NCBI GenBank assembly: GCA_010015655.1
Contig: ML976658.1
Span: forward strand, 949,087 to 1,013,086
DNA length: 64,000 nucleotides
Source of the DNA: Bimuria novae-zelandiae CBS 107.79
Lineage: Eukaryota; Ascomycota; Dothideomycetes; Pleosporales; Didymosphaeriaceae
Direction: 5' to 3'
Positions within the stretch are counted from its first letter, which is position 1. Every line of letters begins with the position of its first letter. The translations under genes and the position numbers were made by a program. Positions 35,061-46,400 of this stretch are shown one piece after another. Below the pieces are notes generated by a model. It was not told the DNA's origin and searched no databases. It saw only the letters and a program-made list of their open reading frames with translations.

Positions 35061-36499
35061 TTAATTGACCTGCGAGCGAATCGTCGCAGTTTTCGCTGGT
35101 TCAATCAACTCCCTCGGTGTCCATTCGCACTGCTTGAACTCGCGACTTTCCTCAGTCTGGAGCAGCGAAGTTCGTGTTGCGTGAGATCCCACATCGATCC
35201 CGCTTCGCATCCTGCTGTTGTCCAATACAATAAATATCGTCGGCCAATTGCGTTCCACAAACTAGTTATCGTCTATCCAGTGTCCTGTACTGACACACTC
35301 CCTTAGTTGTTGTGTTTTCGTAGTCCAGAGCGAGACAGGCCGGTGAGCTTGCCGTGCAAGGGCTCGCAACAGCTGACCTATCCGTATACCCCCGTCGTCG
35401 TGGATGCGCTCGAGTAATTCCAGCTCAGAATACGCTTCGTCGTTTTGGCGATCTTGTCGATCAGGGTGGTGCATGTATAGACCTAGCGTTTTGCAAGGCT
35501 GGTGCGTAAAGAACATCTGGTCCACGACGTGGAGAAAGGTCGAAGAAAGCGAAACGTCCACGAACGACAGAAGGCCTGGCAATGATGTCGACAAATGAAC
35601 TTCCGCATTTGCCACGTCTAACCAATACGCTCTGAGCGAGGATAACGTCTAGGTAAGGGTTCATATCGAGTTGCGTGAAGTCAAGCCAGTAACAATGAGG
35701 GCGTCGGCTCTCTAGCAACGGGCCGTCTGGGACAATACCCAGACGATCTTCCGCTTCGTTCATTTTTTGACCCATCTCGGTAGGTACATCGAATCTTTGA
35801 GTTAGTAGACCGGGAAGATATACTCTACGGACGCGAAGGGCTTGACTTTCGACAAGACGGGATAAGTCATCCTGAAATCGTGCAGCTTCCTGGGGAGCGG
35901 GGTGACGACGAGTGCACGTAGGATCAATGTGCTGACCGTACTCAACGGCCAAGGCCGATTGTATACACCACCATTTCCCATGATCTTTGTCCGTTTACGA
36001 CCGACTTGATAGACGCCCGCCATCGCTTCGTGACATTCCAGGCTGCGTAACGAGTAGACGCGTCGGAGTATCGCAGGATTTTGTCTAGGACCTCTGGTAT
36101 TTCCCGCGCACGATGTTATTTTGCTTCTACGGGGTCGTATGTTAAATCGGATGGTGGCTGGTTTGGGGTAGTCGGTGATGCCGAGCTTGAACGCGGAGAA
36201 TTAACCAGGGCTATCTGCGCATCTATGCACTCCAGCACACGATTTCTCCAATCCTTCAGTGTTTGAGCTTCGGAAAGCGAATAAGTCGGGTGTACCATTG
36301 GGGGTAGATTGGCTTGGTCAAACTCGACACACAAACGGCGCCGGCATCGGAGTGCTTTGAGGTGAAAGCGTGTGTATATTATGAAGATGGTCCGGCCAGT
36401 AGAGTGCTGCAAGATGGTCTTCGGCTCTGATAGACCTTGTATCACTCCTGTTGGGTTGTGTCGAAGCTGCGAGTCAAGCGGTAGCAGAGTTGCCAACAA
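35061..36499 (-). pseudogene. F-box-like gene, copy A (frameshifted, 5' end lost at AT-rich block)
   Basis: Paralogue of the sequence at 41279-42780, read on the minus strand. Matching protein segments come in changing frames: EDHLAALYW near 36410, WRNRVLECIDAQIALV near 36240, an F-box-like AWNVTKRWRASIKSVV near 36020, then LAVEYGQ, MNPYLDVILAQSV, TFLHVVDQMFFTHQPCKTLG, IRIGQLLRAL, STGHWIDD and CEWTPRELIEPA. At least three single-base shifts are needed (near 36310-36430, about 35990 and about 35604). There is an in-frame TAG at 35262-35264, and homology to copy B continues past it. The 5' end stops at the AT-rich block. The family resembles fungal F-box-like proteins whose function is unknown; the F-box label is weak. 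Confidence 0.75.
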
Positions 36500-36930
36500 T
36501 CAATCAATCAATCTATCAATTAATTAGTATTTTTGCTTAGATTAATCCTATTAATTAAATCAATTTCTCTCTTTTTATAATTTATTAGTTCAGTGTTTTT
36601 CTATTTTTTTTAATTAATTAATTAAATCTTTTAATCTATTTTTACGCCGTGTTTAATACTAAAAAGGTCTTTTAAGGTAGTAATACTAATTAGTATAGCT
36701 AATTATATTATTAGTATTAGCTATTTAATATTTTAAGTAATTTTTTAATTAAGTAATTAGCTAGCTTAATACTCTAATTTTAGCGAGTCTACCTTCTTTA
36801 TTAACACTTTTTTATGCTTTCTTTTTACACTCTCTTACGTCCTCTCTCTTACACGTATATAATAGCCCTAGGTTTATAAAATAAAAGTAAAAAAAGCTTT
36901 TTAAGTATAGTAAAAAGGCTAGTAGCGTTA

Positions 36931-37374
36931 TATTATGACCCAGGAACATCGGGGCAAGCGAGCCTTATGATGGTACATGAGCCCCACCCAAGGATGACGT
37001 AATGTCCCAGGCTGTCCTAGACGCCAAGCCTATAGGACACCGTGGGACCACGTGACTTAGGTCACGTGACGTCCCAGGAATCCCAAAAGATCCCATGGGC
37101 ACGAGGCATGGGATACTATAGGACTTTATAGGATAAGAGGGATATTTATACAAGATAGTTTCTTATGTTATACTCCTTATAGTTAAATTACATATTTTCT
37201 ATGCGAGTACGTTTTCCTATATAGACTAATAGTTATTTTATTCTTATAAGATTAGATTATATAGCTACGCGCTAAGTTGTCGTATTAACTTATACTACTA
37301 AATAATCTATAAAGTACTACTTTAGCCTTACTGTCCTAACCCAGACCAGACCAAGGTGTGAGCGCCTCATAACA
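36931..37374. mobile_element. Solo LTR of a retrotransposon with 5-bp target duplication
   Basis: 444 bp that is clearly GC-richer than its surroundings. The left end TATTATGA (probably TGTTATGA with one G-to-A change) is the inverted complement of the right end TCATAACA, giving the TG...CA ends of an LTR. Directly outside are identical pentamers, CGTTA at 36926-36930 and CGTTA at 37375-37379. No second LTR and no pol remnant lies between or next to them within the target duplication, so this is a solo LTR left by recombination. Internal features include CACGTGAC/GTCACGTG arms at about 37049-37070. Class (Copia or Gypsy) cannot be told. Confidence 0.85.
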
Positions 37375-37777
37375 CGTTACTAGTTATTACGCCTAACTTA
37401 TAGAGTATATAAGGCCTATTAGTAACTTAGGATAGCTAGAGCTTTAAAACTAAGCTTTAAGATCTTATCGCTATAGCTTATAACGTAAAGGTTTTACTCT
37501 TAATTAACACGCTCTTAAGACCCTTAAATATATTAACGCCCTCTTATAGGCTACTAAAAGTACTAATACTATTTTTTTAAGTTATATTAAGTAAAGCTAC
37601 TATTACTTTTTTAATTACCTTTTTATATGGCTCTAACAGCCCTAGGCTCGAATTTAACGCTTAGTTTACTAATAAATTTAATAGTATTAACTAAGTAAAG
37701 TTACTATAGTACATAAAGCCTTTACGTACTTAGAGGTTTAAAAAGTTTTTACTCTATAATTACGGGTATTGCGTCGC

Positions 37778-37831
37778 TCTCTAGGCAAATATACAGCGTA
37801 TATTTCTCTAGGCAAATATACAGCGTATATT
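37778..37831. repeat. 27-bp tandem duplication
   Basis: Two adjacent copies of a 27-bp unit beginning TCTCTAGGCAAATATACAGC, at 37778-37804 and 37805-37831. Confidence 0.9.
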
Positions 37832-37959
37832 TTTCGTCTGCCACTATTGCCACATACACAAAGTACCTGGTAATTAATTTATAAAAGAGACGACAAACTC
37901 TACATCGTAGGCATGGAACCATATAGAGTAGAGACGGCCAGGTCATTGGCACTTTTGCC
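37784..37959. mobile_element. Candidate MITE with GGCAAA/TTTGCC ends and TA flanks
   Basis: Left end TA|GGCAAATATAC (at 37782, or 37809 in the second repeat unit) and right end ACTTTTGCC|TA (TA at 37960-37961) form short inverted ends flanked by TA. The patch is GC-richer than the surrounding block. The ends match over only about seven bases, so chance is possible. Confidence 0.35.
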
Positions 37960-40125
37960 TAGGCAAGTAGTTAACTTTATTAGAGTTAGGATAGCGTACT
38001 CTTACTAGTCTTATAAGCGCTAGCGTTAGCGTGCTATAAAAGATATTTAATATCTTAAAAAATTTAATTAATAGTATTTTTAACTTACTCTAATTAGCTA
38101 GCTTATTAAAAATAATTACTTATTACGTAAAGTAAAAATATAATACTTTTAAAAGCTTGTACGCGCTACTAATCTAAAGGCTAAGCTAATTACTTTTTAA
38201 AATTATATAACTATTACTACCTTTTTATTAAAGTTATATATAAACTAAGCTTGCTCGTATCCTTAGCAAAATCTATATTAGATTTAATAACTAGTTTAGA
38301 AAAGGTAGCAAGAGTGCGTTTTATAGACTTATTACTTACTATATTAATAGTTATAGTAAGTTCTATAACTTGCCCTTTATTTTTTCTTAACTTGGTAGTG
38401 TGCATACAGGCGGGAAAGTTACTATAGTGATTATTAAAATACTATAGGCCTTTAGTATTAATAGTAGCTTAGTTAAGTACTTTATACTTAATAATATAAT
38501 AAATAATAATATAGCCCTTAAGGCGCTAGGCGTCTATTATAGCTTTATTTTATAAAACTAACGCCTTTACTACTTACCTTACTTACTTAACTTAGTAAGG
38601 TAAACTATAATATCTAGAACTAATAAAGACGCCTTTAATAATAACACCTTATAATTTAGGCTTAAGGAGAAATACCTTTATAAGTAGTAAAAAAAGGCCC
38701 TATTAAAGTCCTTATAAATATTATACACTTAATATTAACGCCTTGGTAATATAATTTTTTTAATAACTTTTAATACTTAACACGTAAGATAGGAGAGCCT
38801 ATATAGCTTTTTAAACCTATTAAGCCTATTATTACTTACTAAAATAGCTATTTTAATTTTATAAAAAGAGTAATCCTCCTCTACTACGTAATTAATACTT
38901 TTTATTAATTATAAAATAGAGAAAGAGCTATAAAATAAGCTATTAACTTACGTGCGTAGTAAGGCTCTTATTAATAAAATACTTATAAAAAGACTTACTA
39001 TTACTAATTAGGCTATAATCAGTTAGTATATTAAAGTCCTCTAGCCTTTAAAGGAGGCTATAAAGAGACTTAAAAGCTATAGTAACTTTAGCTATTTTAG
39101 TATAATTTATAAAATATATTTTACTTTTAAGTACCTCTTCTCTTACTTTAAGTAGCTTATTAAGAGCTTTTTAAATATTAATTTTAATAAGCCTAATACT
39201 CTAAAGCACTACTTAAAAGTTTTAAAGTAGTATAAGCTCTTTAAAAAGACGCTTATTTATTATGTCTCTATAGTCCTTTACCCTTATTATAAGTACTACT
39301 TTATTAACGCATAGACTAGAGAGTATGAAGTTTATCTTAATTAAGCTAATTAGTAATTTTAAGAGCTTTAGGCTATATATAAATTAAAAAATACTTACTC
39401 TATTATTTCTCTTACACGTAAATAAGTAAAGCGCATTAGTAATATCAATAACTACGCTAAGTTATATATTAAGTTTCTAAAAGCTAAAACTTCTACTCTA
39501 TTTATTAATAGTACTAATAAGTTTAATTATTAGTAGTATAATAAACTTAGCGTCCTTAAGGATTACGCATACTATATAAATCTTATTAAATATTAAGTAT
39601 TTTTTTATAATTATATCCTTACCTTTTTTAGTTTATTATTAATCTCCTCTTAATCCTAGCGTCCTCTTATTACTACAAGAGAATATTTTCTAAGGTTAGT
39701 AATATAATAGAGCTAAAATGTTAAAAAAATAAGCTTTTAAATACTCTCTATAATTACGTGCGTACGGAGTTGGCTAAGAGCTAGATACTCTCTATCCCAG
39801 GAGACCCCGGACAGAGAGCTCCTAGTAGAGCTCTTAGAGCTCGAGATACACGATATCTATTAGATATCGTAGTAGGATGACCCTGTCTAGTTTGTGCTAT
39901 ACATATTTTATCTTAATATATTTTTTTAATTAATTAGTAATTTAAGGTCCTTAACAATTAATTAAATTAATCTTAGCTTAAATTTTTAATTAATTAATTA
40001 TTAGCAACTCTAAGCAGTAGAAAGCTTTAATTAAGTAAAAATACTTAAAGTAATTTTTATTCCTTTATAACTAAAGTTACTAAACTAAAGTTAAGGTGTA
40101 GATATAAATCGTCTTGTCAGATTAC

Positions 40126-40990
40126 TAAAGTGGGCGCGTTGTTGTCGCCGGGTGGGGTTTTGAATCAAATTGTTGAGCTAGGCAGAAAGGGGTCACGTGT
40201 TAGGTCGTCCACCTGGGCACCTGCACGCCCGTTCTCTAGGCAGTCGTCGCACGTGCGCCTGACGGCACGGGCGGGCGTTAGCTTGAGTCCTGGAGGGATC
40301 TGCGCAATTTCTTCAAAGGATATACAGCTATAGGTACCTGTACCGCATTGCGCGCATCACTCTATCCCTCTCCTGCCGTACCTTCAGCTCCGGCATCCTG
40401 GCATACGTCTTTCTCGAAACACGCCACTCGCACCGCGACGCAACACGCATGGCTCGCAACTTGGCAGGTTCGATACAATGTCACGAACAACAGCCAAAGA
40501 ATACAGTGTGGCCGCGAGAACAGATTCAGATAAACCAGATGCACGGGAGCTTGGCTCAAACCGGCGATAAGAGGTCAAGGAATCGTCGACGATCTTAGTC
40601 CTGAACTCAGGATGTCATCAATACCCTCGGCTCTTACTTTCCATCGGTGTGTCGCGGTTAGAATCGCTACCCCTCTAGGCCTCTACCTATGCACCCGCTA
40701 CGTTTCCAGAACCAGTTCTCCAGGTAGTCATCGCACGTGCGCCTAGGCAGTCATGCGGTGGTAGTTGATGATGCGACGAGGTTCTGGCGTTGAGGTGTAG
40801 CGCGCGAGCTGGATCCATTTTCCGCAACCCACCGATATTGCTTTGCTGTTCGACGCCTATGGATGGCCCCAGCTGCCAACGTGGTCAAATTCGCAGGATG
40901 GCGCGATGAAGGGCAGACCCTTGCTGCCTCCATGTGCGAGGCGTTGAAGTACAAGACATGCGATAAGTTAGATCCTTCGTGGCGCCCGAG
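40126..40990. other. Gene-poor segment with an imperfect direct repeat
   Basis: No gene is supported. A 30-bp direct repeat at 40231-40260 and 40715-40744 (GTTCTCTAGGCAGTCGTCGC versus GTTCTCCAGGTAGTCATCGC, then a shared ACGTGCGCCT) differs only at three transition sites; weaker similarity continues to its left. Confidence 0.6.
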
Positions 40991-40994
40991 TAGA

Positions 40995-41085
40995 GGTGAG
41001 AGGGAAGCTGATGATGCGGTGTGGCTACTGCGAGTGCGAAGATCNNNNNNNNNNCCACATCATTATGGCTGAAGGGGGAAATGAG
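40995..41085 (+). pseudogene. Parvulin gene remnant (last intron/exon), interrupted by an N run
   Basis: Sequence GGCTACTGCGAGTGCGAAGA, then Ns, then CCACATCATTATGGCTGAAG aligns with the end of the intact parvulin gene (GCTACTGCGAACCCGAAGAT ... CCATATCATTATGGTCGAAG), including part of the preceding intron (GGTGAG...AAGCTGA). Earlier exons are not recognisable. It sits in the same orientation, and the same position relative to the F-box-like pseudogene B, as the intact gene does to copy A. Confidence 0.7.
41045..41054. other. Assembly gap (10 N)
   Basis: Ten undetermined bases; the true length may differ. Confidence 1.
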
Positions 41086-41278
41086 GGCATTTGCATTGCT
41101 TTCATTTTAACTACTAGTTGCACGTGTGCATGCAGTGGAGTTCAAAGCACATAATCATCTCCTCGTCTCGTTTACCTATATTTTAATTTGCTGACAGGTA
41201 CGGTACCATGGCATCAGTCGGTTGCTGGGATCGATCTGTCCTGCCGATGTTCCCTTTTCCTCCCCCTGCCCCCCGATT

Positions 41279-42780
41279 TCAGCGCATGCTCTCCGCTGCC
41301 CAGTCAGAGTTCCAGTCGACCTGATAGCGACCGCTCGTGGACCTCGCTGGCTCGATTAGCTCGCGTGGCGTCCATTCGCATTGCCTCTCTTCGCGGCGCC
41401 GTCGGTCAGGCATGAGAATCACGGTGGGAGTTACATGAAAGCCGCGATCCAGCCCCTGCACCATGTTATTGTTGTCCAACATGATGCAAATTGTTGGCCA
41501 CCCGGGCACAGTCTATACGTCATCTATCCAGTGTCCTGTGCTGACCTTGTCCTTCAGTTTCTGAATACGTTGATTCCAATTGGAGATGATGTATCCGGGA
41601 TGGCGCTTGAGAGCCTGCAAAAGTTGCCCTATGCGAACCCCGCTCGGATCATGAATACGGTCAAGAAATGGAAGAGGGCTCCCTCTTAGTAGCTCCACAT
41701 CCGCGCGCGTCCGCCACCGATCATAAATGTAAAGCCCTAACGCCTTGCAAGGTGGGTAGGTGAAGAACGTCTGTTCTACACTGCGCACGAAGGATGTAGA
41801 CAACGATCCGTCTATGAGGGTGGGAAGACTCGCAGACGAAGTAGACAGTCTAATCTCACATTTTCTCTGCCTGATCGACCACCGTTCCGGAAAAAGTATA
41901 TCCAGGTATGGATTCATTTCGAATTGTGTGAACTCGAGCCAATACAGATGGGGGCAGCGAGATATTGGTAACGCAGGAACTCACATAGTTTGGGTAATCC
42001 GGTTGTAATCATCTTCTGCGTCATTTAACAGCCGAACCGCCTCTTCAGGGAAGTCGTCGTATTGAGTAAGGCCGGAAAAGCAAGATAGCTGATGCGCCTG
42101 AATTGTGAATTGTCGAAAATCTGAGCTTGGAATTTGGAGAGCTCTTCAGAAGTCGCACAACGCCGAGCCGGAATGGCTACTGTTGGTTGTCCAAATTCGA
42201 CGGCCAGCGGACTTGTATGGGTCCATGATGGGTAATCGTCACTTTTGCCTGTGATCACCGCCTTGGACGATGCGCGCCATTGTCTAGAAACATGCCATGC
42301 TGCAAATACGGTCGGCGCATCTGTGTGTTGTAAGATCGCATCTAGGATCTTCGAGGTGCACAATGCACGATGCTCCGTGTGCTGGACTGAATTGGCGGAT
42401 GGGATTAGCACAGCGCTGCTGAAGGACGTCAGAGCTGGGAAAGGGGTACTAACTAGCGAAATGCGTGCTTCAATAAGCTCGAGGACCTTCTCCCTCCAGT
42501 TTTCAATTGCGATAGTCTCGGCAGGAAAATAAGGAGGAAACTTCGGGCGCGTGTTATGTCGATCTGACTCTTTGGCCATTCGTGGCATGTGCGCAAGGTC
42601 TCGGGTTGTAAGCGCGGGCAGCCGCTCGACATAATCATCCCAGTGGAGCGCCGCGAAGAAATGCTTATCTTCAGAGGGCTCTTCGTCGCCCATGATAAGG
42701 CCAGGAGGAATCGAATCCCCTGGGGCAATGATAGTATAACTTTGACCACAGCTTTCAAGAAGCTTGCGGAACTCTGACAT
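41279..42780 (-). pseudogene. F-box-like gene, copy B (one frameshift, in-frame TGA and TAG)
   Basis: Paralogue of the sequence at 35061-36499. It starts at an ATG at 42780 (MSEFRKLLESCGQSYTI) and reads openly to about 42065: HFFAALHWDDYVERLPALTT, NWREKVLELIEARISLV, then an F-box-like segment ILDAILQHTDAPTVFAAWHV and LAVEFGQ. Near 42062-42066 a single-base loss moves the coding signal to another frame (DFPEEAVRLLNDAEDDYNRI). A TGA lies at 41981-41983 before VPALPISRCPHLYWLEFTQF. The signal continues as MNPYLDILFPERW and GVRIGQLLQALKRHPGY to STGHWIDDV, a TAG at 41513-41515, and beyond it WPTICIMLDNNNMV and QCEWTPRELIEPA. An intron of 63 bp (GTATAG...GTGCAG) could remove the TAG. Function unknown. 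Confidence 0.75.
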
Positions 42781-43474
42781 CAACGAGATGAATTTGAGAA
42801 GAAAAATAAGTAATGTAGGGAAGGAGAACTGCGCAAGGATTTTCTGCGCCGTTTAACATGCTGAGTTGTGTTAGGCAGAGTTCAATCACGTGACAGCACT
42901 AGCGCCCATATGCCTAGGTGCGTGGGTCCTGTTAGCGCATCCCAACCTCGGGAACCACACACTGCCCCTCATTGGAAATCCAGTCGCAGATAGCTCATTC
43001 AACGTAATTCAACAGCATTCCCTTCCGCCAGGCAGAAATAGTGAGAAGGCACCAAGCAGCTGAATAATTGTGGACGACAAAGTTGCTGCACGATCTTTTC
43101 ACAGCAACTGGAGGAGGCTACCTTTTCGTCCACTACCGTCACATCGGAGAATGGGGTAAAATAGGCATTTGCTTATCAATGTGCCATTGCTATGTACAAT
43201 CCGCCATATCATGCATGCATCGTACACCTCACTAATGCCATGTCATGTCGTGCTACAAACAGCATTGTGTTCAAAGACCGTGTCTCATCAGAACAACTAA
43301 GTCATGCTTCATCATCCCTCAATAATCTACAGCCAAGTCTTCACCTTCCATCTTCCGCGGCCCCAGGCGCGGCTACCTTCGTAGCATGGGCCTTTGCGGT
43401 ATAATCCACCGCGCGAGCTCGGGAACTCGTGTTCCGTTGGAGGGAATCTGACGTCCATGGGACAGAAAACGCGT
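42781..43474. other. Intergenic between copy B and the Hos4-like gene
   Basis: About 690 bp containing the copy B upstream region and the Hos4-like 3' flank. Nothing else is recognised. Confidence 0.5.
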
Positions 43475-46400
43475 TCAGCCTTCGCCGTTCACCTTGAGCG
43501 CAACTCCATTGACACCGTTCTGCGCAAGCACCATATCCATGAAGCTCTTTCTCGGCTTGTGTTTCTTCTCCGGCACAGCCTCGGTCTGCGCTTCCGCCAG
43601 ATGAATTCGCCTCCTCCTGTGACCGTCCTTGATTTCGTCCAGCAGCGGCTGCAAAGTCTCCACCTTCTCGGCCTCCTTCTCCACTGCCTCGGCCTCAACC
43701 CAATACAAGCCCTCCATCTCCAGGAATTGTTGTCGGGCTTCCTTGATTCTCTCTTGTATCCTGGAGTAATCGAAATCAGGCGCACCTTCCATCGGGAAGC
43801 GGAAGTCTTGGGCAAGCCGCGCGACGTCATATTGTCGGAGAAGGAGGTCGCGGTGGTTGGCTGTGAATGGTATGCGTTGCCACGAGGAGTAGGGAGCGGA
43901 TAGGTGTGCAATGTCGAGTTCGGGCAGACCTAGGATACCGACGGCTTGGAAGGATGGTATGTAAACCTTGTCAGTGGCTTCGATCTGAAGATCGGCTGAC
44001 GTAGCGTAGAAGAGTGGAAGATACACAGCGGATATACCGAGCTCTTCGCCAGAGAAGTGAAGCGGTCGATTGTTGCCGAGTTCACACGCTCGGCGCAACG
44101 CTCGGGGAAGCCTTTCCACGCGTCTCTGCCGCGCCACGAGCTCTTCTTGTCGTTTTGCTTCTTCTGCCGCACGTTGCTGCGCCTCTTCCTCTTCGAGCTT
44201 GCGAGCAGCTTCTGCTTCTTCCGCGACGCGTCTCGCTTCTGCTTCTGCCTCTTCCCTTCTCTGCGCTTCCTCTTCTGCGGCTTTGCGGATGTCTTCTTCT
44301 TCCTTGGACTTGCGCGCAGCTTCTTCTTCACGTTTTCGCGTGGCTTCTTCTTCACGTTTGCGAGTTTCTTCTTCGGCAGCTTTCTTTTTGGCTTCTGCCT
44401 GCTTTTCCATCTGCCTCTGCTCTTCCAAACGGCGTTCACGTACCACTTCTGGTGTCGAAGCTTTCTCAGGAGGTGCAGGTGTCGATTTCGCAGAGACGGT
44501 AGGCGTTCTCTTCACCTTTACATCATCAACAGAGTCGTTTGACGCCTGCCTCTTTTTGATGTTGTGGACATCCTTTTCCATCGGGCGTGGCTTGATCTTG
44601 CTCTTCAATTTCCGCTCATCCGCGGAATCAGTGTCCATCCTGTTCTTGACGTGACCGTGTTCCGTCTTGGTACGTATTTTGGACTTCGACCGGTCCTGAT
44701 CACTATGATCGTGTGAGGCAGCTCTAGGAATCCCTTTGGCTGCGTCGCGGCTTTTGCCGTTCTTCACTCGTTTGATCGACTTGTGCTCTTCGCCGTCGCT
44801 ATAGGAACGTGGTTTTGAGGACTTCTTCACTGGCGCCCGCACTTCCTCGTCGCTATCGTCGTCGCTTGTCTCCTCATCGACAATTCGTCTCTGCCGCTTT
44901 CCTTCCCGACTCGCCGCCATCTCTTTCCCAGACAATAGCCTACGTGATTTTTGTGGTGCATGCGGTCCGCTCGTCGTTTTGGTCAGGGATGCAGGTTTGC
45001 GATCGGGTCGCGGAGAGGCGGAACGGTCGCGGCGTATTGACGGCGAAGACTTTCGCTTCAAACGAGCGGCTGGGTTTGGTGGTTCTTTCTTGACGCGTTT
45101 CGGGCTCCTACGAGTCGTGGCATACGCATCGAAGGCTTGCTTGAGCATATCCCTCTCTTGCTCCCATTTGGGGCCCCGTCGTTCCTCGGATATCTCCCAA
45201 TACGTCTTGCCTTCTCGGTTTCGCCGCGTAGGATTGAAGTTGTCCTGCTCAAGCAACAAGCTCACAATCTTCAAATGCCCTCTCCCGATAGCTACGAGCA
45301 TGGGGGTCTCATTGTGTTTCGATGGATCTGGATCCGGCTTCAGTCCACTTGCTAAGAGGATGCTGAGAATGTCGTAGTGGCCTCCACGCGACGCGGCATT
45401 ACCGCACGCAATGTTGATCTTGACGTTGCTGTTGATGAGCTCTCCCACTGACACGATATCTCCATCTGCCGCTTTTTCGATCATTGTTTCCGTATTGTAC
45501 TCGTTATACAGCAACCGCGAGGTAGACTTGGTCTGCGTTACACCCGCACTGCTGTCCTCGTCGTTCGTAGCAGCAGTGTCGACTTCTCGACGCATGGCAG
45601 TCTTCAATTCCTTCTCGATCTCATCTACATCCGGGGGATGATCGACGTCGTTCTTGCTCGGCAACACGTCAATTGCACGCTGGCCCTTCTTGTTCTGATG
45701 GTGTGGGTTCACATGTCCTTCATGAAGCAGGATTTTGACCACGTCCAGGTGCCCGTTCTCCACCGCGTCGATCAGTGGCGTATCTCGGTCGTTCGATTCG
45801 CAGTCTGTCCGGCATCCTTTGCTGATCAGGAAACTGACTACTTCGTCCCAGCCATGCAGTGAAGCTTTCTGCAACGGTGTAATCCCAGCGAAGTCGGGCA
45901 CATCGATCTCTTCCGGCGCTGCCTCGTAAGCTTTCTGAACGGCGTCCAGGTTGCCCTTCTCGCTCTCTCTCGCTAGTCGGGTCGAGCCGAATCTGTCTAC
46001 GCGCCGTGGCGCCATTGTGCGCCCAGGCGACGTTGTTGCACGGCCAGGACGTCCTCTAGGCCGCGATTGGGTGGGCAGATTCGGGGTCTGGGTGGGACGA
46101 GATGAAGAAGAATTTTCGGAGCTGTCGTCGGACCAGTTCTTGCGTTCCGTGGACACGGCCAGTGAATTCGTGTCCTTGCGTTTGCGGCCAGGCGCACCGG
46201 TGACAAACGACTGCGTAGACTGCGAGCGCTTGTGAGGCCGACCTAGTCCCGGTGTCGCTGGTGACGTCGGCTGGCGCATCTCCCGCGTGCCGTCTATTTT
46301 GGCCTTTTGTCGCGGCGGTTCAAGAGCTTTGGGATGCGACTCGTCGCGCATCTTACGTTTACGGGACTCGACAGTAGACGCACTGCGACCGCGGCCGGTG

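Larger units (their letters stand above)
36500..40125. repeat. AT-rich block, RIP-like degenerate repeats
   Basis: About 3.6 kb of very AT-rich sequence full of TA dinucleotides and poor in CA/TG, with sharp edges to GC-normal DNA on both sides and no frame longer than about 70 codons. This is the look of RIP-mutated transposon DNA in ascomycetes. Less degraded islands inside it are a solo LTR (36931-37374), a small repeat unit (37778-37961) and a GC-richer patch at about 39755-39900. The parent element could not be identified. Confidence 0.85.

Noticed and set aside
36490..36530. CRISPR-like or regulatory array from repeated ATCAATCA units
   Set aside because: Only a short simple repeat at the edge of the AT-rich block; no spacers.
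36500..40125. Centromere or mitochondrial DNA insertion in the AT-rich block
   Set aside because: Short, sharply bounded and rich in TpA with embedded LTR, so RIP-mutated transposon DNA is simpler. No mitochondrial genes were recognised.
40863..41072. 69-codon frame running into the N gap
   Set aside because: It does not match the parvulin reading frame and ends in undetermined bases, so it was not called as a gene.
42700..42725. tRNA-like T-arm (GATTCGATTCC on the minus strand)
   Set aside because: It lies inside the F-box-like coding sequence and has no matching acceptor or anticodon stems.
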